Positions 9,265 through 17,778 of a stretch of 64,000 nt of DNA are shown piece by piece. Within the stretch, counting starts at the first letter, position 1, and each line of letters starts with the position of its first letter. Location: the NCBI RefSeq assembly GCF_021655555.1, contig NZ_AP023086.1:1436001-1500000 (forward strand). The letters are read 5' to 3'. A program made the translations under genes and the position numbers. The notes under the pieces are model-generated. The model was not told where the DNA came from. It did not search any database and worked only from the letters and a program-made list of their open reading frames with translations. The stretch comes from Marinagarivorans cellulosilyticus. GTDB taxonomy: Bacteria > Pseudomonadota > Gammaproteobacteria > Pseudomonadales > Cellvibrionaceae.

Positions 9265-10218
9265 ATGTCGCGCCCTGTTTTTCGTGCCGCGTTATTGGCT
9301 CCTCGATATTGGCTGACATGGTTTGGCTTTGTACTTTGGTGGCTAATTACGCAGCTTTTGCCCTATCGCCTTCAAATGTTTTTAGGTCGCTTGGTGGGCA
9401 GGCTGGTCGGGCGCTTAGCCAAACGTCGAACCGCGATCGCCCAGCGCAATTTAGAGTTATGCTTCCCGAATTTAAATGAAAAGGAGCAAGCAGCTTTATT
9501 GTGCCGGCACATGGAAGCGATAGGTATTGGTATGTTCGAGCTGGGTATCGCGTGGTTTTGGCCGCGCTGGCGGCTCGAAAAACTGGTGACCTACGAAGGT
9601 TTAGAGCACGTAATACAGGCAGAAAAAGACGGCGTTGGCGTTTTGTTGATGGGAATGCACTTTACACACTTAGATTGTGGTGGCATTTTTTCAACATTGG
9701 CACTGCGCTTAGATGGAAGTTATCGCCAACACGCAAACCCTGTATATGACTGGATCCAGCGCAGTTCTCGCGAGCGCTTTAACCGAGATAACATGGTTAT
9801 TGAGCGGCGCGATGTCCGTACGATGGTTCGACAATTAAAAAAAGGCCGCGCAATTTGGTACGCACCGGATCAAGATTACGGCGCAGGGCACAGTATTTTT
9901 GTTCCTTTTTTTGGTGTAAATGCGGCGACAATTACGGCTACTTCCCAATTGGCAAGAATGGGTAAAGCCAAGGTTATCCCTTTTACCTGCCTTAGAAAAC
10001 CTGAGGGTGGATACATTTATAAAGTGTCGCCCCCGTTGATCGACTTCCCCAGCGGAGATGTTGAAGCCGATACGTTGCAGATTAACCATGTTGTGGAGCA
10101 GGCTGTGTTACAAGCTCCAGAGCAGTACTTATGGGTTCACCGCCGGTTCAAAACGCGACCCGAGGGTGAGCAAGATCTGTATGAACAAGCTGGAATTGCA
10201 CCGGGCAAGCGGCAGTAG
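9265..10218 (+). CDS. lpxL: Lipid A biosynthesis lauroyl acyltransferase
   Basis: A 317-residue member of the LpxL/LpxM late acyltransferase family that adds a secondary acyl chain to Kdo2-lipid IVA at the inner membrane. A hydrophobic segment near residues 15-35 anchors it, and the catalytic HxxxxD motif is His132-Asp137 (HFTHLD). YAPDQDYG and PFFG are the family's downstream motifs. It follows fabV by 15 bases, linking acyl-chain synthesis and use. Whether the chain is lauroyl or another length cannot be read here. Confidence 0.9.
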   Translation: MSRPVFRAALLAPRYWLTWFGFVLWWLITQLLPYRLQMFLGRLVGRLVGRLAKRRTAIAQRNLELCFPNLNEKEQAALLCRHMEAIGIGMFELGIAWFWPRWRLEKLVTYEGLEHVIQAEKDGVGVLLMGMHFTHLDCGGIFSTLALRLDGSYRQHANPVYDWIQRSSRERFNRDNMVIERRDVRTMVRQLKKGRAIWYAPDQDYGAGHSIFVPFFGVNAATITATSQLARMGKAKVIPFTCLRKPEGGYIYKVSPPLIDFPSGDVEADTLQINHVVEQAVLQAPEQYLWVHRRFKTRPEGEQDLYEQAGIAPGKRQ

Positions 10219-10322
10219 CGCAGCTTTTTTGAACGCTTAGCTTGTCACCACATGGGGCCGTTAGTAAGATGGCGCCCCTTTTTGATTATTCTAATTACGC
10301 ATTTGATACGTTGGAGATAAAC

Positions 10323-11198
10323 ATGTTTCGAGGCAGCATGGTGGCGTTAGTCACGCCCATGAAAGCTGATACATCAATCGATTGGCAAGCGCTGCACGAT
10401 TTGGTGGACTGGCATCTCGAGCAAGGCACGCATGCCATTGTTGCGGTGGGCACAACGGGTGAGTCGCCAACGCTGGCGGTAGACGAGCACATTGATGTTG
10501 TTCGTCGTGTTGTGGATCAGGTGGCGGGCCATATTCCTGTAATTGCTGGCACTGGCGCTAACTCAACCGCTGAAGCAATTGAGCTAACGCAAGCGGCTAA
10601 AGATGTCCACGTTGATGCTTGTTTACTCGTTACGCCTTACTACAACAAGCCGTCTCAGGATGGTTTGTATCTGCACTTTAAGGCGGTAGCGGATGCCGTT
10701 GCGATACCGCAATTGCTCTATAACGTACCGGCTCGTACAGCGGTAGATTTAAAGCCGCAAACCGTCGGCCGTTTATCGCGATTACCTAATATTGTAGGTA
10801 TTAAAGAGGCTACGGGTGATTTAGCGCGTTTAACCCACCTAAAGCCGCTGGTTTCCCAAGGTTTCAATTTGCTGTCTGGCGATGACGAAACCGCATTTGA
10901 TTTTTTGAAGCATGGTGGGCACGGTGAAATTTCCGTTACGGCTAATGTAGCGCCTGCACAAATGGCTAAAATGTGTGATTTGATCACCGAGGGTGAACTT
11001 GAGGCGGCAAAAAGCATCCATGATGCCCTGATGCCTTTGCATAAATCATTATTTGTCGAGGCAAACCCAGTGCCTGTTAAGTGGGTGTTGGAGCAAATGG
11101 GGCGCTGTGGCGGAACACTTCGATTGCCCATGACGCCGCTTGATAGCAAGTTTCATAAGCAATTGCGCGATGCTATGCAGCGCTGCAATTTGGTCTAA
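10323..11198 (+). CDS. dapA: 4-hydroxy-tetrahydrodipicolinate synthase
   Basis: Condenses pyruvate with aspartate semialdehyde in lysine and diaminopimelate synthesis. GTTGESPTL, TPYYNKPSQ, the Tyr in LLYNVPART and the Schiff-base Lys161 (GIKEATG) are intact. The start ATG at 10,323 has GGAG upstream; the frame stays open upstream to 10,242 but that extension looks non-coding. At 291 residues the length is typical. It precedes bamC, the conserved dapA-bamC order. Confidence 0.97.
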   Translation: MFRGSMVALVTPMKADTSIDWQALHDLVDWHLEQGTHAIVAVGTTGESPTLAVDEHIDVVRRVVDQVAGHIPVIAGTGANSTAEAIELTQAAKDVHVDACLLVTPYYNKPSQDGLYLHFKAVADAVAIPQLLYNVPARTAVDLKPQTVGRLSRLPNIVGIKEATGDLARLTHLKPLVSQGFNLLSGDDETAFDFLKHGGHGEISVTANVAPAQMAKMCDLITEGELEAAKSIHDALMPLHKSLFVEANPVPVKWVLEQMGRCGGTLRLPMTPLDSKFHKQLRDAMQRCNLV

Positions 11199-11263
11199 GG
11201 TATTTGATTGCTCGAGGCTGTAATGCCTCAAACAATGCCTACATTTTGGTGAGAAGGGTTTTA

Positions 11264-12403
11264 GTGAATAAACAAATTGTACGAAGCACACTCTTGTTTG
11301 TTGCGATGAGTGGAATGGTTGGTTGCGGTATGTTTGCGGATCGCAGCACTCAGTACAAAGAAGCCGGCGTAATGGAAACCATGAAAATCCCCGAGGGGAT
11401 CGAAGCGGCGCCACTGGAGTCTGCTTTTCATGTGCCCCAAATCGAAGTTAACGAATTCGATTATATTGATGAAGACGAAAAGCTTGTTATTCCACGCCCA
11501 GCACCAATGAGTCAGGACTCTGAGTTCGCACGCGTTAAAATCCAAAAAGTCGGCGAGCGCCGCTGGGTGTTGGCCGAGGCGCCAACCAGCCAAGTTTGGC
11601 CTTTGGTGCAAAGCTTTTTGGCTCGCAATGGCATTATTGTGGCCAAGGCGCGCCCTTCTGACGGTGAAATAGAAACTGGCTGGCTAAACTTTAAGGTTGA
11701 TGCCGATACTAAAAGTCGCTATCGCATTCGCATTGAAAAAGGTGTACGTGAAGAGTCATCTGAAATCCATGTGTTGCACCAGCAGTCGGCAATGAGTTCC
11801 GATGTTGCTGTGTGGCCCGTTAAATCCTCAGAAGCTGAGCGAGAAGCTTGGATGCTTGATGAGCTGGCTGTTAGTGTAGCGCAAGGTATTAGTAACCGCG
11901 CAGCCTCTTTGCTGGGGCAGTCTGTCGGCGGTGACGAAAAAATTGTACTGCGCCGGGAAGGCGATGAGCCCGTTCTTGATATTCGCTTAGACAAAGAGCG
12001 TACCCATGCGACTTTGGCGCACGCACTAACCAAAGAGGGGTTATTTCTTTGGAAAGACGATACCGAGCGCGGGCTTTGTTACTTTGCTTACGATGATCCC
12101 TCGGATGAGCCTGGCTGGTGGGACAAAATAACCTTTAACGGTAATGATGATGTTCCAGCCGTGCCGCCGGTAGCACTAGATGCACTATTGAGCACATTGG
12201 CGCCCAGTGCTGAAACGCTATTTGGCGATTTAACTCAGGCGATGTTTGTGGAGCCTACAGGTAAGCCATCTTTGGGTTATTTGCTACGCGTAAAGCAAAA
12301 CGGTACAGCGATGACGGTTTATATTCGTAATACGCGTGGTGAGAAATTGCCGTTTCGCGAAGCGAAGCGGTTAATGATTGTTTTGCGAAGAAACCTTATT
12401 TAA
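11264..12403 (+). CDS. bamC: Outer membrane assembly lipoprotein BamC
   Basis: A lipoprotein of 379 residues, a subunit of the beta-barrel assembly machinery at the inner face of the outer membrane. A GTG start at 11,264 with AAGGG upstream gives a short positively charged start, a hydrophobic stretch and the lipobox MVGC. The two BamC helix-grip domains follow (VKIQKVGERRWVLAEAP; and a C-terminal part ending MIVLRRNLI). A longer reading from 11,204 lacks a signal sequence. It lies 65 bases after dapA and ends in a terminator. Confidence 0.9.
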   Translation: MNKQIVRSTLLFVAMSGMVGCGMFADRSTQYKEAGVMETMKIPEGIEAAPLESAFHVPQIEVNEFDYIDEDEKLVIPRPAPMSQDSEFARVKIQKVGERRWVLAEAPTSQVWPLVQSFLARNGIIVAKARPSDGEIETGWLNFKVDADTKSRYRIRIEKGVREESSEIHVLHQQSAMSSDVAVWPVKSSEAEREAWMLDELAVSVAQGISNRAASLLGQSVGGDEKIVLRREGDEPVLDIRLDKERTHATLAHALTKEGLFLWKDDTERGLCYFAYDDPSDEPGWWDKITFNGNDDVPAVPPVALDALLSTLAPSAETLFGDLTQAMFVEPTGKPSLGYLLRVKQNGTAMTVYIRNTRGEKLPFREAKRLMIVLRRNLI

Positions 12404-12434
12404 GTGATGTACGTAATTTAATACTTTAATCAAA

Positions 12435-12457
12435 AGGGCTGTTAGGCCCTTTTTTTA
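12435..12457 (+). terminator. bamC terminator
   Basis: Stem AGGGC(T) / (A)GGCCCT with a 3-base loop, followed by seven Ts. It separates bamC from the metallo-hydrolase gene that starts 17 bases further on. Confidence 0.8.
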
Positions 12458-12473
12458 TGCTCTAGGCGGTAAT

Positions 12474-13235
12474 ATGCGCTTTGCCTCTGTTGGTAGTGGT
12501 AGTGATGGTAATGCTTTATTAGTGGCAGCCGGTAGCGCCTTAATTTTAGTGGATTGTGGTTTTTCTCTTAAAGAGTTAACCGCTCGGATGCGTGCGGTGG
12601 CGTTAACTCCTGCGGATATTACCGCGGTGTTGGTTACCCATGAGCACGCTGACCATATTCGCGGTGTTGGTCCTTTAGTGCGCCGCCATCATGTACCGGT
12701 TTATATGACGCAAGGCACCGCGTCTAGTCGAACATTGGGGCGAATGCCGGCGGTGAATTTTATTGCTGGTGGCGATGTACTGAGTCTTGGTGGCATAGAT
12801 GTTCAAGTGCACACTGTCCCCCACGATGCGCGCGAGCCTGTGCAATTTACCTTTGCGAGTCACTGTGGCAAACGCTTAGGTCTACTTACCGACGTGGGCA
12901 ATATTCCCGATGAGCTTGCAGTGCATTATCACGACTTACATGCCCTTGTGCTGGAGGCAAATCACGAACCGGAAATGCTGGCCAGAGGGCCTTACCCAGC
13001 AAGCTTAAAGCAGCGGGTCGGTGGTTTTTGGGGGCACTTGAGTAACCAGCAGTGCGCATCTTTAGTGGAACAAATCAACATGGATGTGATTCAGCACTTA
13101 GTCATTGCGCATATTAGCCAAAAAAACAACTCCGCCGCGCACGTCGAGCGCGCGCTGGAGCATATCCCAAACGTAAAGTCACGTTTAACGCTTGCGTGTC
13201 AAGAGCGCGGATTTGATTGGCTGCAGATAGCGTAG
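12474..13235 (+). CDS. MBL-fold metallo-hydrolase (YycJ-like)
   Basis: A 253-residue metallo-beta-lactamase fold protein with the metal motif THEHADH and further ligands in TDVG and LEANHE and a late AHIS. It resembles YycJ/WalJ-type phosphodiesterases. The N-terminal SVGSGSDGNALLV is typical of that group. In other gammaproteobacteria the same gene follows bamC. Substrate unknown, probably a nucleic acid or nucleotide phosphodiester. Confidence 0.82.
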   Translation: MRFASVGSGSDGNALLVAAGSALILVDCGFSLKELTARMRAVALTPADITAVLVTHEHADHIRGVGPLVRRHHVPVYMTQGTASSRTLGRMPAVNFIAGGDVLSLGGIDVQVHTVPHDAREPVQFTFASHCGKRLGLLTDVGNIPDELAVHYHDLHALVLEANHEPEMLARGPYPASLKQRVGGFWGHLSNQQCASLVEQINMDVIQHLVIAHISQKNNSAAHVERALEHIPNVKSRLTLACQERGFDWLQIA

Positions 13236-13328
13236 CGACAGGAAAATTGCGTGCTAAGCTTAGTGATATAACCTTGCCCAGCAATACCGTTGGGTTTACG
13301 TATTACTTGAGCGTTTAGGAGCAATTTT

Positions 13329-13598
13329 ATGGAAGAGCGTCGCCGTTTTGCGCGGACATCTGCGATTATTCGTGTAGAGCTTACAAATCCGGCGTTTGGT
13401 ACGTTAATCGGAAGTACGCGTGATATCTCGGATGGCGGTGCCTTAGTTATGGTCGATAACGAGCTAGTGCCGCCTGTGGGCACAGTTGTTGATGTTGTAT
13501 TTAAAAAAGTAGTTGGGCCGGTTAATGCCCAGCCCGTAGCGATGAAAGTCATGCATACGCATAAAAATACGCTTGGATTAATGTTTCTAGCACGTTGA
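13329..13598 (+). CDS. PilZ domain protein
   Basis: A single-domain 89-residue protein. The cyclic di-GMP binding signatures are visible: RRRFAR near the start (the RxxxR part) and DISDGGAL (the D/NxSxxG part). It probably acts as a small receptor that relays c-di-GMP levels to an unknown partner. Good ribosome site (TAGGAG) nine bases before the ATG. It is followed by an intergenic stretch with no clear terminator. Confidence 0.88.
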   Translation: MEERRRFARTSAIIRVELTNPAFGTLIGSTRDISDGGALVMVDNELVPPVGTVVDVVFKKVVGPVNAQPVAMKVMHTHKNTLGLMFLAR

Positions 13599-13743
13599 AA
13601 AACTCCCCCCTAGATTGAACAATATTCAGGAAAGATTCACTCAGTCAGTGTAGAGTTACGCACCTGTACCATTGTTGTGCCGTGAGTATTTTGCGGTTAC
13701 ATTCAGACACCCAAATATTATTTAAAGCATCGAGGAAAATTTT

Positions 13744-14394
13744 ATGCGTCGTTTAGGTATAGCTGTATTGGCCTTTTCTTTGTCAGCATGTACAACGTTG
13801 GATCCATATACTGGCGAAAAAGGTGTAGGTAACTCAGCGAAAGGGGCTGGTATTGGCGCTATTGCCGGAGCCGCTATTGGCGCTGCGACAGCGAGCAAAA
13901 ATGACCGTGATAAAGCTATTTTAACCGGTGCGGCATTAGGTGCTGCTGCCGGTGGTGGCATTGGTTATTACATGGATAAGCAAGAAAAAGCCTTACGCGA
14001 TAAATTGGCTGGCTCTGGTGTTCAGGTTCAGCGTGAAGGCGATAACCTGCGTTTGATTATGCCGGGTAACATTACCTTTCAAACCGATAGCGCTCAAATT
14101 CGCGGTAATTTCTACGATGTGCTCGACTCCGTATCATTGGTGCTAAAAGAATTCAAAGACACGTCTATTTTGGTGGCTGGCCACACCGATTCAGTCGGTA
14201 ACGACAATTACAACCAGGGTTTAAGTGAGCGTCGTGCCTATAGCGTTAAAAACTATTTGTCGTCTGCAGGTATTCCGTCTGGCCGCGTTCAGGCTGTTGG
14301 CTTTGGTGAGCGTCACCCAGTAGCCAGCAATAGCACAGATGCAGGGCGCGAGCAGAATCGCCGTGTTGAGTTAGAGCTAGAACCTTTACGCTAG
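13744..14394 (+). CDS. OmpA-family lipoprotein with glycine zipper (YiaD-like)
   Basis: A 216-residue outer-membrane lipoprotein. The signal ends at the lipobox LSAC, residues 30-80 form a glycine-zipper (GAGIGAIAGAAIGAA; GAALGAAAGGGIGYY), and the C-terminal OmpA domain carries the peptidoglycan-binding signature GHTDSVGNDNYNQGLSERRA and NRRVELEL. It should tether the outer membrane to peptidoglycan. The order matches E. coli YiaD. Start is supported by GAGGAAA before the ATG. Confidence 0.92.
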   Translation: MRRLGIAVLAFSLSACTTLDPYTGEKGVGNSAKGAGIGAIAGAAIGAATASKNDRDKAILTGAALGAAAGGGIGYYMDKQEKALRDKLAGSGVQVQREGDNLRLIMPGNITFQTDSAQIRGNFYDVLDSVSLVLKEFKDTSILVAGHTDSVGNDNYNQGLSERRAYSVKNYLSSAGIPSGRVQAVGFGERHPVASNSTDAGREQNRRVELELEPLR

Positions 14395-14437
14395 TTTTTT
14401 GGGTCGCTGCCTTGGCAGCCCATTCTGATTTTTGGTA

Positions 14438-14470
14438 AAACCCTCCGGCCAGTGGCCTGAGGGTTTTTTT
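14438..14470 (+). terminator. Terminator after the OmpA-family lipoprotein
   Basis: Two-part stem (AACCCTC / GAGGGTT outside, GGCC / GGCC inside) with a 3-base loop, then a run of Ts. Confidence 0.85.
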
Positions 14471-14545
14471 ACGGTTGTAGATAGCTTCTTTTTTGATGTG
14501 ATACGAGTAGAATGGTGGCACAGAAAAAGTGTGGGAAATAGTTAC

Positions 14546-15268
14546 ATGCAAAAGATGGTAGGAGCCGTAGTGGCAATGCTTGCTGCGGCAATGTTGGCTG
14601 GGTGCTCCAGCACGCCAGCGGCAAATGGAAATGACCCGTGGGAAGCGCCGAATCGTGCAGTGTTCAAATTTAATGATTCCCTCGATACTTGGGTCGCAAA
14701 GCCTGTTGCGAAGGGGTATCGCTTCGTATCCCCGAGTTTTGTCGAGACTGGTGTCGATAACTTTTTCGACAATATGGGTGAAGTTTCTAATGTCTTGAAT
14801 GACTTGCTCCAAGCGAAGTGGGGACAGGCAGGGCATGATAGTGCTCGTTTGTTACTCAATACATTTGCGGGTTTGGCAGGCTTAGTGGATGTTGCGGCAG
14901 AGGTTGGGCTAGAAAAAAGTCAGGGCGAGGACTTTGGTCAAACGTTGCAAGTATGGGGCGTTCCTAGTGGCCCTTATGTGGTTTTGCCCATATTTGGGCC
15001 ATCGACCTTAACAGATGCTGCCGCTTCACCCGTTGATTGGTTTACCTATCCGCGTACTTATATTGCTAGCGACCCCCTGCGTTACGGGGCTACAGTTCTC
15101 GATTACACCAATGTGCGAGCGGGTTTACTCGATGCTGAGGGGCTAGTTAGTGGTGATAAGTATCTATTCTTCCGCGAGGCGTATTTACAGAATCGAGAGT
15201 TTTTAGTGAAAGATGGCGCCATAAAAGATGATTTTGGTGGTGATCTCGACGACTTTGACGATTTTTAG
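14546..15268 (+). CDS. mlaA: MlaA (VacJ) outer-membrane lipoprotein
   Basis: Outer-membrane component of the Mla phospholipid-retrieval pathway, removing phospholipids from the outer leaflet. A 240-residue protein with signal and lipobox LAGC, then NDPWEAPNRAVFKFND, the central GQTLQVWGVPSGPYVVLP and TDAAASPVDW that mark the family. The frame is open upstream to 14,432 but the signal peptide fixes the ATG at 14,546. An acidic tail rich in Asp ends the protein. No other mla genes are nearby, as is common for MlaA. Confidence 0.94.
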   Translation: MQKMVGAVVAMLAAAMLAGCSSTPAANGNDPWEAPNRAVFKFNDSLDTWVAKPVAKGYRFVSPSFVETGVDNFFDNMGEVSNVLNDLLQAKWGQAGHDSARLLLNTFAGLAGLVDVAAEVGLEKSQGEDFGQTLQVWGVPSGPYVVLPIFGPSTLTDAAASPVDWFTYPRTYIASDPLRYGATVLDYTNVRAGLLDAEGLVSGDKYLFFREAYLQNREFLVKDGAIKDDFGGDLDDFDDF

Positions 15269-15277
15269 TATTTACTG

Positions 15278-15628
15278 CTAATACTTTACCGCCACCAGAT
15301 AATTGTTTTTCGCTTGAATAGCTTGATTGCGTACAACAGCCCCTTTCGAGCTAAAGACAGGGGCGTGCCCGTATTGTGAGTGAATAATAACTTCAATTTC
15401 TTCGTTGAGCTCTAGCGCTTGCGCCATCTCGAGCAGCGCTCCACCACCACTTAAATTGTGACAATAACCGACTATCTCATCGCCTGCGGCGTTAATTACC
15501 ACGGCTTCAGTGTTCACTCTCATTCGAATAAAATCGCGCTTTTCATCGTAGTTGCGTGTACTAAGCTGGGTTGGGCTTGCTGAATGGGTATCGTTACTGA
15601 TGGCGCTGGCAATAGCTGATTCTGACAT
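15278..15628 (-). CDS. PilZ domain protein
   Basis: A 116-residue protein convergent with mlaA. After about 28 polar residues comes KRDFIRMRV (the RxxxR part) and NLSGGGAL (the D/NxSxxG part) of a c-di-GMP-binding PilZ domain. It is the second PilZ protein within 2 kb and is not similar enough to the first to suggest a recent duplication. Function beyond c-di-GMP reception unknown. Confidence 0.85.
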   Translation of the reverse strand: MSESAIASAISNDTHSASPTQLSTRNYDEKRDFIRMRVNTEAVVINAAGDEIVGYCHNLSGGGALLEMAQALELNEEIEVIIHSQYGHAPVFSSKGAVVRNQAIQAKNNYLVAVKY

Positions 15629-15949
15629 GATGCTACCCTTTGAACTGAAACGTTAACGTTATTTACGGTTCAACCTCTCACCTAGAAATATCGCTGCCAC
15701 AATGTTGGCGTTCTTGGTGTGGTCAAAAGTATAAAGCAAGTTGTGATCCCTTTTGTGTGCAGGGGATAATTCGTGTGTTGAAGTGATGCTTTTGATGCCA
15801 TTTTAATTGCACCTTAGTGGCTTGCGCCTGCGTACCAGAGGGAGTAGTGTAGGCGCCCTCTGTGGCAGGGGTTTTAACCTGTAAAATGGCTCGGCAATTG
15901 TGATGCACTAACAGTCATAAGGTATTCTGATGGAGCATAAGGTTTGTCA
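15629..15949. other. Intergenic region, divergent promoters
   Basis: No gene seen. It holds the promoters of the minus-strand PilZ gene and the plus-strand response regulator. A doubled hexamer forming a 12-bp palindrome (AACGTTAACGTT, 15,649-15,660) lies 21 bases upstream of the PilZ start and could be an operator; no regulator is assigned. Confidence 0.4.
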
Positions 15950-17167
15950 ATGAATCACGTCTTAAGTGCGAAAGCTGCTGGTAAGACGGTAGTCCTTGTT
16001 GATGATGATGTTGCAACGCGCGAGTACTTAGCTACGCATCTTCGTGATTGTGAGCTTACTGTAAAAGAATTTAGCTCCGCGTTGCCCGCAAAAGATTACC
16101 TACAAGCAAACTCCGCCCACGTTGTTATTACCGATTTACGCCTGCCTCAATTCAACGGTCTCGATTTACTCCGTACCATCAATGCGTTAAAAACGCCCGT
16201 GCCTGTTATTCTTATGTCGGGTATTGGTAATGTTTCTGATGTGGCTCAAGCGCTGCGCTTAGGGGCCGCTGATTACCTTATCAAACCAATACTCGATGTG
16301 GATGTTGTTGTGCACTCGGTGAATCGCGCTTTGCAGGTATTGGCTTTACAGCAAGAAAACGATGCCTATAAAGAGCGCCTTGAGCGGGTTAATCAAGAGC
16401 TTAAAGAGCATGTGCAATTGCTTGAGCGCGACCAGCAGGCTGCGAAGCAAGTACAGAGTAACCTGCTTCCCATAACGCCGCTGACCTTCAGCGGTATTGA
16501 ACTAAGTCATCGCATAGTGCCCTCGCTGTATTTGAGTGGTGACTTTGTAGATTACGGCTACTTACACCGCCGTTATGTGGCTTTTTACCTTACCGATGTC
16601 TCCGGGCATGGCGCCTCATCGGCGTTTGTTACTGTGTGGTTAAAGCAATTGGTGCGCCGCTTGTTTCGTGAGCGCCAGATGTTTAATACCGAAGAGGGGT
16701 TCAATACCGCACCGGCAGAGCTGCTTGATGTGGTTAATCGCGAGCTGATGCAGTCGCGTTTTTTCTCCCACCTTACTTGCGTTGTTGGCGTCATAGATAC
16801 TCAAACCCTAGAGATGTGCTATGTATTAGCTGGGCATCTACCGCTTCCTATTATTATTTCACCCGATGGTAAGGCTAGGTACCTAGAGGGTAAAGGCAAG
16901 CCTGTGGGCCTGTTCGAGGATGCAAGTTGGACGGTCAATAAGGTGCAGCTGGAAGAGGGGTTTCAGCTTGTCATGTTCTCTGATGGGATTTTGGAGACGC
17001 TGCCCCAAGAAGATTTGATTGATCGCGAAAAAGTATTACTAGATGCTATGCAAGGCGCGACGTCAAAATTGACATTAAATGAAATAGCGACGAGATTGCA
17101 GCTAGACTGTAATCAAGAGGCTCCAGACGATATAGCCATGGTTTTGATTAAGCAGTTGTTGGTGTAA
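15950..17167 (+). CDS. Response regulator with PP2C (SpoIIE) phosphatase domain, HsbR-like
   Basis: A 405-residue protein: a receiver domain (VVLVDDDVATREYL; phosphoacceptor Asp in TDLRLPQFNG; conserved Lys in IKP), a coiled-coil linker at about 140-175, and a SpoIIE-type PP2C phosphatase (GDFVDYG, TDVSGHG, SDGI, DDIAM metal residues). In Pseudomonas, HsbR of this architecture dephosphorylates or phosphorylates the antagonist HsbA in a partner switch. The next gene encodes just such an antagonist. ATG at 15,950 has AAGG seven bases upstream. Confidence 0.85.
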   Translation: MNHVLSAKAAGKTVVLVDDDVATREYLATHLRDCELTVKEFSSALPAKDYLQANSAHVVITDLRLPQFNGLDLLRTINALKTPVPVILMSGIGNVSDVAQALRLGAADYLIKPILDVDVVVHSVNRALQVLALQQENDAYKERLERVNQELKEHVQLLERDQQAAKQVQSNLLPITPLTFSGIELSHRIVPSLYLSGDFVDYGYLHRRYVAFYLTDVSGHGASSAFVTVWLKQLVRRLFRERQMFNTEEGFNTAPAELLDVVNRELMQSRFFSHLTCVVGVIDTQTLEMCYVLAGHLPLPIIISPDGKARYLEGKGKPVGLFEDASWTVNKVQLEEGFQLVMFSDGILETLPQEDLIDREKVLLDAMQGATSKLTLNEIATRLQLDCNQEAPDDIAMVLIKQLLV

Positions 17168-17174
17168 TGGGCGA

Positions 17175-17654
17175 ATGGTAGGGCAGATTTCAGTAGCAAG
17201 CGATGCGGGGACCTATGCCATCCGAATGACAGGGGATGTGCGTATGGTGTTGTGCCTGTCTTTCGATAAGTTTATTCGCTCTATGTTTGCGGACCCTCAG
17301 TTCGACTCGGTTGTTTTCGACTTAAGTGCGGCAGAAGCGGTTGATAGCACAACGCTAGGCTTGATGGCGAAAATTGCCTTGCAGTGCCGCAAGGTGGGTA
17401 CGCCTAAGCCCGTATTGGTGGCCCAAGCCTCTGGCATGATACGTTTGCTCGAAACAATGGGCTTTGAAGATATATTTGTTATTACGCGTGGTGTTGAACC
17501 GAGCATGGACAATGCTGAGCGTCTAGACTGTGAAGAGGGCTCAGAGGAAAATTTCAAAAAGCGGGTTGTGGATGCACATAAAGTGCTGATGTCTTTGAAC
17601 GAGCACAACCAGCAAGCGTTTAAGGAGCTTGTGGAAACACTCGAGAAGAAGTAA
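17175..17654 (+). CDS. STAS anti-sigma factor antagonist, HsbA-like
   Basis: A 159-residue STAS protein. The phosphorylatable Ser lies in VDSTTLGLMAKIA, the canonical position for SpoIIAA-type switches. It starts 7 bases after the SpoIIE-type regulator, so the two form an operon. In Pseudomonas HsbA's phosphorylation state selects between binding the anti-sigma factor FlgM and activating the diguanylate cyclase HsbD. An acidic, Glu/Lys-rich tail of about 45 residues extends beyond the STAS domain. The Pseudomonas comparison is from established knowledge; function here is inferred. Confidence 0.85.
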   Translation: MVGQISVASDAGTYAIRMTGDVRMVLCLSFDKFIRSMFADPQFDSVVFDLSAAEAVDSTTLGLMAKIALQCRKVGTPKPVLVAQASGMIRLLETMGFEDIFVITRGVEPSMDNAERLDCEEGSEENFKKRVVDAHKVLMSLNEHNQQAFKELVETLEKK

Positions 17655-17778
17655 TCGCAGCATGCTGCGAACGTGAATTAGCGGTAATATGTGGTTAACG
17701 GGCTATCCACTGCTTATGTGTATGCCTTTAATATTACTTAGGTATGCATCAAGCTTAATCAGATAATAAAGAAGAGAT

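Noticed and set aside
10718..11149. Minus-strand frame of 143 codons inside dapA
   Set aside because: Shadow frame of a clear dapA gene.
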